In this document: in pieces, positions 46,561 to 58,268 of the stretch
Numbering within the stretch: the first letter of the stretch is position 1
Layout: each line of letters begins with the position of its first letter
Notes under the pieces: generated by a model
Database searches by the model: none
The model's input: the letters and a program-made list of their open reading frames with translations, nothing else
What the model was told of the DNA's origin: nothing
Assembly: GCA_005408345.1 (NCBI GenBank)
Contig: SEMN01000329.1
Span: 248,001 to 312,000 of the forward strand
DNA: 64,000 bases
Reading direction: 5' to 3'
Source: Macquaria australasica
Lineage: Eukaryota > Chordata > Actinopteri > Centrarchiformes > Percichthyidae
Program-made: the position numbers and the translations under genes

Positions 46561-46689
46561 GAATAAGCTTCAGCAAGGGAGGAAATTGGCTTAGTGTTGT
46601 TTGATTGTGTATTTGTTTTCTGGGTAAAAGAGGCAGGAATTGGCTTTAGGATGAGTTAGGATTTTACAGGGTGGCCTTGGGTGTGTTGT

Positions 46690-47330
46690 CCAGGGAGAGA
46701 GAGAGAGAGAGCAGAAAAGAGGGAGAGAGACACACATCCACCAAAACAAAGATATTAAGACAGTAGGCTAATCAACATGGCTAATAGGGGAACAGGCATC
46801 TGCTTGCTTACACCCTGTCTGTGTTGTTTTTCACATGCTAATCACTGTTTGTTATCAGTCAGTGGGAGGTGTGCGTATTTGTGTGTGAGTGTGTTTGTGT
46901 CATCATCCTCTGTGTTCTTTGCTTTTTAAAATTACGTCCATCCTGTTCAAACTGAGTGTTATGACTCCTTTTGTGATAATTTTGTTAATTTGTGTTTTTT
47001 TTTGCTTCAAACTTGACAAGTTGAGGAACACTGCTTTGTTAACTGTATTGAAACGAGGAGCACAGATAAAGAAATACTAAAAATACATCCAAGATACTTA
47101 GCAAAATAGAATCATAAAGGACATTTGTGGTTAGTTTCTGTACTTGGATATTTCTTACGTGGGAAGCAATTTACTAGAAATAAGAAAATAACTATGCAAA
47201 TAGTTTCTAATGCAGTTCACAATTTACTGTTACCAAACCAGCAAATTGGTTTGGATCATGTCCCACTGACTCTCCCAGGACCCAGTTTCTCTCTATCTTC
47301 ATGGCACCTGTAGGCCTGGGTAGCAGGTGT
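46690..47330. other. (GA)n tract and AT-rich unique DNA
   Basis: GA repeats at 46696-46730, then unique AT-rich sequence with no recognised feature. Confidence 0.5.
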
Positions 47331-47720
47331 AACAGGTAGGTGCTCTCCGCAGCTCAAAATGTGCCTGGCGGGCTTGTTCGGATTGAGTCTGTGCTGGCAT
47401 CCGCCTGCGGGGAGAAACAAGGACTCCCCTGACTCTCCTCAACTAAATGGATAACAGGTCACGGCTGGAAAGAGAAGGTGCTTACGGTCAGAGCAATTTC
47501 ATACCTTAACCGAGACGAGGCCGTTTAGGCACCAAGGCACACAAAAACACACGGAGGTCTCCGTAGATCCTCGCTGTAGGGTGGGACAGACTACAACCCT
47601 TAGCGTCCTCAGCCATTGTTGTCTATGATTTGCTGTTAAATCCAATTTATCGCTGTTATGGAAATGCATCTCTACCCTCCAGCACATAAGACAGGGTTTA
47701 TTCCACACCACCCCTCCATT
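47331..47720. promoter_or_regulatory. Candidate regulatory non-coding block
   Basis: GC-balanced unique sequence with several CpGs: CATCCGCCTGCGGGG, GGATAACAGGTCACGG, TTAACCGAGACGAGGCCG and TAAATCCAATTTATCGC. A 70-codon minus-strand frame has no recognisable domain. Confidence 0.28.
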
Positions 47721-47989
47721 TATCCATTCCTCATCCCCTTGTTGATTTGCTACGGTGGCACGGCTTAAGATAATGTAACAGCAGCCTGGGGATACAGTAG
47801 TTACATATTACTATATGAACTGTAAGTGTTTACTGGAGTTATTGATCATTGGTGGTAGACCTAAAATGACTGAAAATCTTTTAAAAAATAAAAAGTTAAC
47901 AAAAAATATATACCTTAATGTATATATTATGTATAATTGAAAATACCTTTTTTTCTCCATATAGGGGAGGACAGTGACACTGATTCTGT

Positions 47990-48140
47990 TGAGAGTTGTT
48001 GAAATTTTTAGATGCAATTTTTCAATGCTGTGAGCACCGCAAAGGAAATTCCATTTACATCCATTGTATTAGGGTGGCGGCAGAAATCTCAGATATCTCA
48101 AAACCAGGGCAAAGAAAAGCAAAACTGTTTGTACGGACTG
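47990..48140 (+). repeat. Possible dispersed repeat fragment
   Basis: GAGCACCGCAAAGGAAATTC, ATTTACATCCATTGTATTAG, GGCAGAAATCTCAGATATCT and CAAAACCAGGGCAAAG resemble a percomorph interspersed repeat I recall (CCATTCAC-TCCATTGTATT...GCGGCAGAAATCTCAGAGA). Ends are not defined. Confidence 0.4.
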
Positions 48141-48472
48141 ATATGACTAAAAAGCTCCCTGCACTCCATTTACTTCTATACCCCTTCTCATCTGTGACAC
48201 TCCACTGTTTTTGTCTAAAAAGACAGATAATCTAATTTTAAAAAAATGATGAAAATATAAAATACTCACACACACATACACACACCAACAGAGACACGCA
48301 CACTTGCACATAGACAGACGGTGTCATGCAGGACAGTGTATGTTTTTCCTCCACCCCCTGTGCAGTTTGCTAATTGCTCACAGGGTGATATGTAACAACT
48401 AGAGCAACTCCCGTCGCAGCTTTCATTTCACCAGGGGTAAACAAAGGCTCGCTCTGTAGACGTGGGGAGGAG

Positions 48473-48600
48473 CTGTGTGTGTGTGTGTGTGTGTGTGTGT
48501 GTCTGTGTGTGTCTGTGTCATTGGATGTGTATGTGTATGCATGTGTGGGTGGGTGTGGGTGTATAGCCTAAATGTGTGTGTGTGTCAGTGGATGCTGAGG
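48473..48600. repeat. (TG)n microsatellite cluster
   Basis: (TG)14 at 48474-48502, then interrupted TCTG/TGGG variants to about 48585. A (CA)n tract follows at 48643-48654. Confidence 0.95.
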
Positions 48601-49104
48601 TGAATGATGAGATGCATCATGAGACAATAAATATTCATTATCACACACACACACAAGCCACAGGCACTTTGGTTGTTTTCTACAATACAAGGCGATTGGT
48701 TCCAGGTGTCAGTGAAAGGCAGCGAGGCCAAGATATCTGAGATAGCTGCTGTCTGAGCAGAGGATTTCAAAGTGTTAGGATATGCTGTTACACTTCTAAC
48801 ACTTCATCTGTCTGTCTTGTTCACACACACTCGCACAAGGATATGTACGCACACACACATCAGATCAATACAGACTAGGACGATGACACTGAGATGCTCA
48901 ATGTGAGGCCAAGAATCTCTCCTCTCCTCCCCTCTCCTTCTATTACCTGTCTACTCCCTTCTCTTCCTCCCTTTTCCTTGGCTGGCCTCTGCAATCTTCT
49001 CTTCAAACAGTCCACCCTGGAGCATTGTCTCACCTCCACTTGTCTCCTCCACCGCTTCCTACCCCCGTCCTCTCTTCCTCTGCTCTCCAGCCGTCCCCTC
49101 CCTC

Positions 49105-49660
49105 CTCATTGTGCCTGTGAAACAATTGGCAGATGTAACATTTAATTACGGCGGTATCTCCTCAGGCGCTGTCGAGGCAGAGCGAACCTAACGCCACTCA
49201 GAGCAAAGGAGGAGTTGCATTACAATTTGCCGTGAAGTGATTTATTCGCCGAACAAGGTGGGAAAGGAAGAGGGGGGAGGTGAGAACCAAACAGGAAAGG
49301 TAATTTCTCGATACTCGCTACAAAAAGGTCAAATGCTTTTTAATGACTGTGTTTTCTGATAATGCAGAATGGAGTAGCGCGGCGGCTACAGTGCCGGTGT
49401 GGGGGAAGTGGGCCCGGCAATAATAAAGTTGCAGATTGGTATCACATTGCGACGTTTTAATGGAGTCTTGTGGCTGAGGACTTCATTTGCAGCAGTGTTC
49501 GGCCCTCGCCACGACTGTCACCGTGTGTAATTTCTCTATTCCAGGCGGGGCCTGTTGTTTGCCTTTAACGCGAGCCAATTTTAAAAGAGCAAATGAAGTG
49601 TGGCCCATTAAATGTTGCCATTCACACAGTCATCGCGGGTTATTGAATGGTGATTAAAAC
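49105..49660. promoter_or_regulatory. Candidate conserved non-coding element, one of the most convincing blocks
   Basis: More than 500 bp of unique, CpG-containing sequence: CAATTGGCAGATGTAACATT, TTTAATTACGGCGG, GTGATTTATTCGCCG, CTTTTTAATGACTG, TTGCGACGTTTTAATGG, GTAATTTCTCTATTCC, GAGCCAATTTTAAAAGAGC and GAATGGTGATTAAAAC. An internal purine-rich patch lies at 49258-49290. The high density of TAATTA/TTTAAT cores with intact CpGs is typical of deeply conserved enhancers. No splice-bounded open frame was seen. Confidence 0.42.
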
Positions 49661-50805
49661 AAGAGAGAGAGAAGATATGACTGTGTGAGCAAACTGAAAA
49701 AGCCACGTAGCTCTGACACCCGGCATGCACGGAGGGCAGGGAGGAGAGAGAACAGGGAAATGAATAAAAAGAGAAGAGAACTGATAAGGACAGAAGGGGT
49801 GGAGTTAATTAATGAAGACGATAGCCATACAGTAGCCACAGAGAAGACATCCAGCCTATTACAATAGTCAAACTAATTTATATTCCGAGACCCTTCATGG
49901 AAAGGTCAAATATTTTTAGCAGTCTAGTCCTTTTTGCAGCATTCTTAAAGTACTCCTAAATTCCTCTTTTATAATAATTTATATTACTATTTCATTTTTG
50001 CTTTGTTGTAAAAAAAAAAAAAAAGTTACTACTACTGTCAGCTATTAAATACACCAGGATATCTGAATTCAGCAATGGTGAGCCAACAAGAAAACAAGAA
50101 TTACCACATACGTGTGTTGCTGCCATTCTTGATATTCAGCACAGCAGTTCACAAACATGAATTGCCCATGAATGCTACTTTAACCTTGCAACCATTTTTG
50201 ATACACATGTATTATATACATTGTGGAGGCAGGGCTACTGTATATTTATCAGTATACAGAAAAGGAGCAGTCTGCAGTTATGAATGTCATGTTTAGGTAC
50301 AAGCTACATTTTGAATGATCCTCTAACTTTGCAAACAGGGTCATACTGTTTATGAGTTGATATCCATATTGTTTTTGTGATGTGATTTGACACCTCAGTG
50401 CAGGTCAACTGGTGCATGTGTTGTGTGTGCACGCACAGCCCACAATACATTTTAAAAGATAGCTATTTTGAAATTGACTTCACAGGCTAAAATATAGTAT
50501 GTATGCACTGAGTGTGTGGCCACTTAGAGTCTCGCCAACACTAATGCCATGTATGCACAAAAGGAGCCTTTTAAAATTAATGTGGTTTTAATTATAGCTT
50601 TGGCTATAAGCAGCAGCATGGGCCATGTAGTGTATTTGTACTGAGTGTGGCTCCAAGTTAGCAGGAATCAGCAGTCTATTGCTCAACATCCCCCCCATCA
50701 TCCACACCCAAGTCCTGTTTTGAAAATTACATAATTCTCCTTATTAATGAGTGTGAATTGTACTCGACAATTAGAGATGGGTGGAAAATGTTAAGTTGGG
50801 TGTAG
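49661..50805. other. Purine-rich then AT-rich unique DNA
   Basis: GA-rich at 49661-49800, a 15-base A run at 50010-50024, and otherwise unrecognised unique sequence. Confidence 0.5.
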
Positions 50806-50970
50806 AGAGAAATGCTTCCAATTACACGGCGACACGGGGCCTTGTACCTTCCCAGCCTCCACCGCCGGTAATTAAATCCACAAGCTTCTTAACGAGGCAG
50901 CCATGAAATAAGAGTTGAAGGGTTAATGCGACTATCATTTCTCCCCGCAGAACGACTCCATGAGGCGGGC
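50806..50970. promoter_or_regulatory. Candidate conserved non-coding element
   Basis: CCAATTACACGGCGACACGG, CCGCCGGTAATTAAATCC, CTTCTTAACGAGGCAGCCAT and GGGTTAATGCGACTATCATT form a compact unique, CpG-containing block ending at a (CA)n tract. Confidence 0.4.
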
Positions 50971-51029
50971 ACACACACAGACACACACACAGACACACAC
51001 ACACACACACACACGCACACACACACACA
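50971..51029. repeat. (CA)n microsatellite
   Basis: CA units interrupted by CAGA and CGCA variants. Confidence 0.97.
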
Positions 51030-51112
51030 TTAGCATAAATATCTACTGCAACAACACAGAGCAGCCTCTTCTTTGGCTCTACCTTTTACTGTTCTTGTGT
51101 GGAAAAATTGTA

Positions 51113-51145
51113 AAAAATAAATAAATAAATAAATAAAAATTAAAA
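51113..51145. repeat. (AAAT)n tetranucleotide repeat
   Basis: About five AAAT units in an A-rich stretch. It could be a decayed retroelement tail. Confidence 0.9.
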
Positions 51146-51590
51146 AACGGTCGCCTTCGCCTCAAGACAGACAGCATCACCTTGTTTTAAGGTAAAACAC
51201 ATTCACCTGCAAATCACATTAGGCTACAACAAATGCAGTTAATAATTCTACACATTAGAACCGGGCAAAATATTTGCACCAAGTGGCATAATATTGTCTT
51301 TTACCTCGTCCTTTGTTACCTCTAAAGGGAAGCAGAAGAGGAAGCTTTCCTGGTTTCCTCCCACCCCGTTTGATTCTGTTGTTGTTATTGTTCACCAGGT
51401 TTTCCCTTCCGTCTAAGAAGCCCCGGCTACAACATGTTAGCCTAACTCTGACAATTGCTGAGCAAAATGATGCCATTGAGGAACAATACAAGCCAGGGAG
51501 TCTGTTGAGATGATTAGGGAGCTGCTGCTGCCCCTCTGTGTCTGCTGCGGAGAGAAAAGACCGTCACGGCAAGGCCACCCTCTAAATTTA
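51146..51590. other. Unique DNA
   Basis: A pyrimidine-rich stretch with CACCAG at 51394-51399 resembles a splice acceptor, but no exon of quality follows. TTGTTGTTATTGTT is low complexity. Confidence 0.4.
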
Positions 51591-52174
51591 TGGACAGAAA
51601 TGTGAAAGGACTGGAATTAGTTTGTAACAGAGAGACGCAGAGATCCTTTCACCATGCTGGTTACCTTGCATTTGACAAGCTATAACACACAGGCATGTAT
51701 TACCACGACATGTCAGGCTGTATAAATCATAAATGTTTCGGAGACTGCTTCTGATGTTTAGCAACAGTTGCAGTTCAAATGAAAGCCAGGCTGTGATTTA
51801 ACCTCAGAGGCTGCAGCTTTCTTATAGGAGCCCGCATATTATTCTTGTATTATTATTTTATTTGTCGGCCCAGTGACATCTGAGGATGCACGGTCTTGGC
51901 TATTTGATAATTTTGTTAACTTTTCACCTCCGTTCAATATCCTGTCACGGCGGCTGAAGGCTGTGCATACCTTGTGCCATTATCTGCAGCAGCCCGTGGC
52001 TTATTGTAATGGTTCCCCTCAATCACAGGAGGATGTATTTGAATTCATAATAGCGGCAGAATCTGCGTCTAATCTGCAGCTCGAGCGGGGGAGCGCGCGC
52101 AGAGCCGCAGTGTGCGGTCACCCGCACTAATGGAGGCAGCATCTCCCTGAGAAGGCACTGACAGCAGCACTTCA
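51591..52174. promoter_or_regulatory. Candidate conserved non-coding element with CpG-rich end
   Basis: TAATTTTGTTAACTTTTCACC, CGTTCAATATCCTGTCACGG, TGCCATTATCTGCAGC and TGAATTCATAATAGCGGCAG precede a CpG-dense patch at 52080-52130 (AGCGGGGGAGCGCGCGCAGA). An 85-codon frame at 51873-52130 lacks recognisable domains. Unique and repeat-free until the Z-DNA-prone tract at 52175. Confidence 0.4.
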
Positions 52175-52215
52175 CCGCGCGCGTGTGTGTGCGTGCGTGC
52201 GTGTGTGTGTGTGTG
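52175..52215. repeat. CG/TG alternating tract
   Basis: CGCGCGCGTG followed by TG and CGTG units: an uninterrupted alternating purine-pyrimidine run of about 40 bases including CG steps. That is the strongest Z-DNA-prone composition in the window. Confidence 0.95.
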
Positions 52216-53060
52216 GAAAAACATCAATCTTAATGCGTAATTTCTTTAAAAATCATATTGTTTTCTTGAAAGTTAAATTAATCCGAGAAAAGGTTATGAT
52301 TGGGTTTGTTTCGGGAGTTTTGTTGTAACGGGCCCAGTTTGTCATAAATGGAGTAGAAATGTATTTTAATAAATTATGGGAAAACTGCTCGGGAAGACAT
52401 CATCTTAAAGGAAAACAAGATATTTAAGATACAATAATTTCCATGTAATTATCGCTATTTTTCAGCGCGTCCATGTGTGGGCCTAAGCGCGCACAACGCA
52501 TTTTCCCGATAAGGCACCATAAGCTTTTTTTCCTGACATGTACCTGATACATTTGAAACTTTCACATTTTCACTCCATCATATAAGGTCTGTGCTGGCAC
52601 CTAAAGATAGTTGCATAATCCGCTGACACAATAGCTTTCCCATTATTATGTTTGGCCCCTAATCCTCTGCTTCAGGAGAGGTCAAATCTCCCAAATTCTC
52701 CGGTCGCGGCCTTTTACGCTGCGCCGCCAATTATTGATACCTTATTCCAATAGGCGATGGGTTTCATTTGTATTTCATTCATCGCGGAATGACCTGAAAA
52801 TGTGTCAAAGAGCTGACATTGTTGAAAACCAACGATGTGGGGAAACCTCATCATCGCGCCTGTCCTTCAGCTTCTCCCGTCCAATAATTAAAACACTGTT
52901 AAAATATCAATGTCCCGCGAGAAATGAGCACACTTCTCCTCAAAAATGGGCCACGCACATAAAAGATATATGAGGCTGTTCACGCTTTTATAATTCAGTG
53001 AAAGAAATGGAGTCTGTTCATGGTAATGTGATTTAAGGTATTGGTGCTTTCTAATTTCTG
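52216..53060. promoter_or_regulatory. Candidate conserved non-coding element, long block
   Basis: Unique sequence with CTTAATGCGTAATTTCTTTA, TTAATAAATTATGGGAAAAC, CATGTAATTATCGCTATTT, TTCAGCGCGTCC, CGCCAATTATTGATACC (homeodomain core plus ATTGAT), AATAGGCGATGGG, TTCATCGCGGAATGACC, CCGTCCAATAATTAAAAC and CACGCTTTTATAATTCAG. Intact CpGs in an otherwise AT-rich context and dense homeodomain cores suggest enhancer function. No exon seen. Confidence 0.42.
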
Positions 53061-53249
53061 TGGCACTGAATATATCCCCGGTATTCGACCTGCATTGAAA
53101 ATTGACCTTCTCTAGCTAACTCTGGCACAGTGACAATGTTATTGCTGCCATGTGGAAAATGTTGTTTTACATATAAGCTGCTGGGTGGTTTCATATCTTT
53201 GTGTTTTATTAAGGAAGGCCCGTGGTAAGGTATCCCCTGCTCAACACAC

Positions 53250-53560
53250 ACACACACCTTATGGTTTCATTACCTTTGTTTGTTTTGTCGACCTGTAAAC
53301 AGTGGAGGCTGATCTGGTATCTGTAGCTTGCAGCCTTGCCTGAGCCAGACACAAACACATTCCTTTTAATGAGGATACAGAGTTGCCTGCACAGTCCTCC
53401 ACTCCAGACCATTAATATTGTATTGTTCATATCATGAACTCCTAGGTTACAGCGAGCATGCATTTTTCATTGCGATAATCCTTAATTATTTTTATGCACC
53501 CTTAATCTTTCATATAGTTTCAGTGTTTTGCTTAAATTTTTAATGGCATGATGATGCGGC
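53250..53560. promoter_or_regulatory. Candidate conserved non-coding element
   Basis: A short (CA)6 at 53246-53257 is followed by unique ACCTGTAAACAGTGGAGG (a forkhead-type GTAAACA), CCATTAATATTGTATTG, TTGCGATAATCCTTAATTAT and TTTTTAATGGCATGATG. Inferred from motif density. Confidence 0.35.
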
Positions 53561-53609
53561 TTGTCTTTCAGGACTCAGCTTTCTCAGACGAGGGGAGAGA
53601 CGGAGAAGA

Positions 53610-53850
53610 GGTGGTGCAGGGAAGAGAGAGAGAGGGAGAGAGAGATGAGAAAACGGATTTTAACGCCTCTCCCAATATAAGCCTCCTCGGCACTGTCTGG
53701 TTGAGTGACTAGGCCTCTAGTGGAGACGCTGTTTTAATTCACATCAACACTGACCTCATTCAAAATAATCCTCTCTCCTCTAATCGCTTTTATTCTGGAG
53801 CTGCAACTCATTTCTTCATATTTAACTGCAAGCGAAAATAGATGACATAC
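53610..53850. promoter_or_regulatory. GA-rich tract and candidate non-coding element
   Basis: GAGAGAGAGAGGGAGAGAG at about 53625-53645, then unique TTAACGCCTCTCCCAATATA, GCTGTTTTAATTCACATC, CATTCAAAATAATCC and CTCTAATCGCTTTTATTC. Marks the right edge of the regulatory-looking cluster that starts at 41395. Confidence 0.3.
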
Positions 53851-54621
53851 AAAAAGGGGAAATAACTTTAAATAACTTGACTATGTTAATTTTTGAATTC
53901 TTATAAATGATACCAAATAAAAATTATCATTATCGTTATTATTTTGTTTATGATCATTATTATAAATTAATAAATAACCACAACAGTAGTAACATTTAAA
54001 TATTTAAATAGACAGATGTGTCTCCATGTATAAGCCAGTAAGTACAGCCTTCTTATTCAATTCTAATTTTATTTATATTAATTGTGAAATGAGGTAGCAT
54101 ATTATTTGAAAATACAGGATTGATCTACTACAGAAATATTCAAATACTTTCTCCTCCCTCCCCTTTCTACAAAGCTGCTACTCAGCACAAAAATAATCTT
54201 ATAAAACTGCAAAAGGTGCAAAACATTTTCTTACAGCCTCTTTGCTATAAAAAATATATAATATAATAATATACATGAAGGGGTTGCTATGTCATAGTTG
54301 GGAAAGTTTTCTTAAATCTTAAGTCTTAAACTGAAAAGCTCAAACTGTTTTAGTCCCATCAGCTGCATATATGTCCATGTATCTGAGGTTCAGACAAACA
54401 AAGACATATCAGTACTTTACTTCAATGCAAATGTCTTTTTTGATCCACAAGATGTCCGCCTATTTAGTACCCACATGTAAATAAACCTTGTTTTATGATG
54501 ATCTCTTTCTTTTTTGTTTTTTTAAATATTCAGACATACATTGGGCATTGCCTTAACAGGGGACAATACACTCCCCTGATTAAGCCGTAAAGTGAGCCAG
54601 CCAACTTCAACCTGTCAGCTC
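53851..54621. other. Strongly AT-rich unique DNA
   Basis: Includes an ATTATTAT-type stretch at 53925-53970 and AATATATAATATAATAATAT at 54252-54271. No recognised feature. Confidence 0.55.
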
Positions 54622-54905
54622 CAGTCAGCAGCAGAGGCCTAGAGGTTAGAGAAGTGGTGTTATGACTCCTTTGAATCCCTGAACTGGCTTTAAAAATAGT
54701 GTAAACAACAATGACCCCTCCCTCAGCAACCACTGATTAAGTTCTGTTGATTAAGACAGTTAACCCACTATCGGAGCTAACGTTGGAAGACTGTAATTGT
54801 GCAGCATTCGAATCAATGGGTGCATCTGTGAATGAGAGGGAGGGCATTGCTGGAACACAATCTGCATGCTCAGACCCTGGATGAGTAAATGTTAATAAAA
54901 AGAGA
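54622..54905 (+). mobile_element. tRNA-derived SINE (decayed)
   Basis: AGGCCTAGAGGTTAGAGAAG at 54635-54654 looks like an RNA polymerase III A box. TTTGAATCCC at 54671-54680 is a decayed B box (intact GGTTCGAATCC), about 30 bases downstream as in tRNA-derived SINE heads. The body, CTGAACTGGC...CCTCCCTCAGCAACCACTGA...GTGAATGAGAGGGAGGGCAT, matches a percomorph SINE I recall. It ends in an A-rich tail GTTAATAAAAAGAG near 54890-54905. B-box damage means it is unlikely to be transcribed. Exact family name not assigned. Confidence 0.65.
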
Positions 54906-57295
54906 ATTAAATTAAACAAAAGTTCATCCACTAAAAGGTGGCACGAGTCGGCCAGACTCAGTAGACTCAGTTCCTATGTCTAACAACTAAAACTGAAGTA
55001 AATTTATTCCAAAGAAAGCTGAAGTGAGACAACTTTGTCATCATTTGTTTTAAGGTCAACCTGCGAACCAGATCGTTTCTCTATGGCTTTAGGCCGCTGT
55101 TGCTTTTATGGTGAGTGAGGTATAATTGTGCCCTTGGCTTACAACTCCTGCAGCTGAGTGGCAGATGGGCAGAGTTGTTGCTGGTTCAAAGGTCTATACT
55201 TGGATGTGTTTATCTCCACACCTAGCACGGAGGGAGTGCAGTTTAATTCAAGCGTCAGGTTCAGGGATACATCAATCCCATCTAGTGATATGATGAACCG
55301 AGATGGGATAAATCTCCACAAATACCATTAATGATAATGTTACTGTAATAATACCTATAGTTTTGTGGTTGTGTGTGTGTGCGTGTATGTTTGTCTGTGT
55401 GCGTGTATGTGTCATTATATATAGAGTAGTAGTTCTAAGTAATCTGGTTATAGATCTAGCCCATGATGATTGATAGGCTATGAGGATGAAGCGGAAATGA
55501 ATGATAGATTATGGGAAAGGGCAGAAATGGTTTCCTTATGATTATACAACATGAGACAAAACATTATTTACATCCTAGACTATTCATGGTATCTTCACTA
55601 TAGAAAGTGTTGCTAAGCAGCCTCAAAATATATACATTAACTAACAAAAAGTTAGTACAGTTAGCAGGTTGGTTTAGTTTACTTTAATTAAAGATTATTT
55701 TGCAACTATGAATATTCATCTGCTATAATAAGTCCAATGTTATCAAAAGGATTTAAATTAAAATTACTTAAACGTTAGGTGATATTCTATATTTTTCTTA
55801 ATGTCAATAAATCCCATGAATAGACCAAAACCAACTGAATTTATTCTTGTGTGCCGTAGACCTCCATTGTTGTCCAAAAACTATGAAAAACAGACCAATG
55901 AGCCACATACAATGAACATGGGCACTATAGTTTATTATGAGCCAATCCCATTTACACCGTCCTGCTGCAGTAAATACTCACTACAGCACCAGTAGTACCC
56001 AAGAAATACATTATTTACTCCTGTTTGAGTAACATTTGCTAAAGACTACAGTGCCCAGCTGTTCTAGGAAATTATTAAACCTTTTTAAAAAAATGAAAGC
56101 TTGTGATACTTCAGTGGGAACAAATGGGCCTGAAAGCCACAGACAGGGTAAGTCATAAAGTAGTGAGATACAGACTAATGTATTCTTTGTTTTTTCTTTT
56201 CGTGGATTTTTTTTTTTTTGACAAAAAGAAAAATATAGAATATCACTAGTCTTATCCTTTAAGTCAATATTAATAAAAGAGGTCATTGCTTTTATAGGCA
56301 AAAGGTACTGCACTACAATCAATTGTTGAAGTGACATGAACATGTAAACTTATGCATCATTCTGGTTGGACATTTTCAATCTGTGGGACTAATTGCAGGG
56401 TTCAATTTGATTGCTATGTCACCCTGTTGTTATTATTATTTTATGTAAACTAATCTTTTAAATTATTTAAAAACCATATCCTAGCACACATAGACATAAA
56501 CAAGGCAAATATGATTTAGATATCTTCATTAGGTATCTCTGAATTACATTTTAAACAAGGAAAGATTGTAATGAAAAACAACAAAAGCGCTAGAAAAAAG
56601 GTTTTAAATAGTAATAGTCAGTTCCCAGGGCAGCTATGCTTTCGCCCAAAGTGAAATATAAGTCCAGGTCTGTGGTCAGTTAATACATCTGTCCTCTTCC
56701 CCCCTCTCCTCCTCTGTCCCCTCCTCCACCCCTGCAGTCCCTTCCTCTCCACACCTGTCTTATTATACTGAGGAGACGCTCTTATCCCTTCTTCCTGATT
56801 CACTTATGCTCTGCTTTCACTGCACTTAACTCTCATGGTGATCTGTAAGACCACCCAGGGTCTCACTGTATTGGCCTCCAGGTCATGTTTGGCTGAAGAC
56901 TTCCACGAGAAAATGTAATCACAGTTTGACGTGTACTGTTGATTACATGGCATGCAAGTAAAGCAATAAATGGAGGACGCTTGAATTGATAAAAAAAAAG
57001 TGCTGTTTTAGGGATTAAACTATTTTGCTATTCTTGAAATAATGGAATTTTATTGGTTCTTTTATAGGTTTAGCATTTTGGAATTTAAAACTCATCATTG
57101 CGTGTTATAATGTGGAATAGTGAGGCATAACTTGTCAAAACATTTCACCTTCTGTGTTATTATTTGGGCTATTCTTCTATTTCATTTTCACAGGGAATTT
57201 TGTCTTATGCAGGAACTGCTCTGCCCATATGATCATCTGTAATACCCTCCTGTTAACAAAGTCTACAAAGACCCTATGGAGCTGTTTAACAAGGC
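54906..57295. other. AT-rich unique DNA
   Basis: Includes an interrupted (TG)n at 55368-55412, a 12-base T run at 56208-56219 and a C/T-rich patch at 56695-56755. No gene or transposon recognised; frames here are under 111 codons. Confidence 0.5.
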
Positions 57296-57520
57296 TGTAA
57301 CAGAATCAGGAAGGAGGACAACCATTCACCCAGAGATCCAGGGCCAGTGATGTCCAAGTTGCATCCCCAGACACGAAGAGCTCTTCTCGGGCCTCCACTG
57401 TGCATTTCGGCAGGGTATTAATTGTGGATGGGCTGCTTGTATAGTGTAGTTTGTCAAGGCAGGAGTACAAGAGGAAGCCGGGGGCACCATCTCAGAGAAT
57501 GAATGGTAAATAAAATGCAC
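57296..57520. promoter_or_regulatory. Candidate conserved non-coding element
   Basis: Unique GC-balanced block with AGTTGCATCCCCAGACACG, GTGCATTTCGGCAGG, GTATTAATTGTGGATGG and CTCAGAGAATGAATGG. Purine-rich sequence follows at 57530-57590. Confidence 0.28.
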
Positions 57521-57699
57521 TCACAGGACGCAAGAAGAGGAGGAGCAGAAAAGCACAAGGATGAGAGGAAGAAAAAGGAGGAGGAGAGTGTCTTCAGTGC
57601 TAATTAGCCACCTAGCACAGGCCCTTCCTTGAAGAATACCATGATGGTGAGGACTAAGACACTCGTGCACGCACACACTGAAGCACTGGGTTGTGTTGT

Positions 57700-58240
57700 G
57701 GGGGGTATAGCATCCTCTGAGTGTAAGGTAATTGGAGCGTTGTACCTCTAGAGAAAACTGCTGATTTCATAGGAAGTGCTAACAGGACCTTTGTGTGCCA
57801 TGTTTCCCTTTTCCAGGGAGCCAGCGGGGCCAGACAGAGAGCTATGGGCCTATAGTGGGAACAGACCCAGCCATACCTGAGTAGGGCCAGCCACAGCGGT
57901 AATGAACCTCTTCACATGGCCGTTCACCCAAAAGGAAAAGAGGTGGATAAAGAAAGGAGGACTGAGAAAGAGGAGGGGGTGCAGCCTAATTTCACAGCCA
58001 GAGAATAGCAGGTGGGACAAAAGGTCTAGCTTGAGGAGCAGAGGTGGGGGTGGGGGGGGCTTTATTAGTGGTATTCTCCTGCCCCATTTACACCATCTCT
58101 CTCCTCGGCAATGGAGCACTTATCACAAGTGTACCCATCCAGCTCACCAATAGAAACAAGCAAACGCTATCCGTCAATGTTTACCATTAAGGATCTGTCA
58201 TTTGCAGATCCACCATATGTGGCAGATTAATGGGACGCAG
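57700..58240. promoter_or_regulatory. Candidate regulatory non-coding block
   Basis: GTAAGGTAATTGGAGCG, GAGGGGGTGCAGCCTAATTT, GCTATCCGTCAATGTTTACC (forkhead-type TGTTTAC), AAGGATCTGTCATTTGCAGA and GCAGATTAATGGGACG occur in unique sequence before a (CT)n tract. Inferred. Confidence 0.28.
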
Positions 58241-58241
58241 G

Positions 58242-58268
58242 CCTCTCTCTCTCTCTCTCTCTCTCTCC
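58242..58268. repeat. (CT)n microsatellite
   Basis: Pure CT tract. Confidence 0.95.

Noticed and set aside
51394..51560. Possible exon after the CACCAG acceptor-like site
   Set aside because: Pyrimidine tract is low complexity, the frame after it has no recognisable peptide, and no donor of quality follows.
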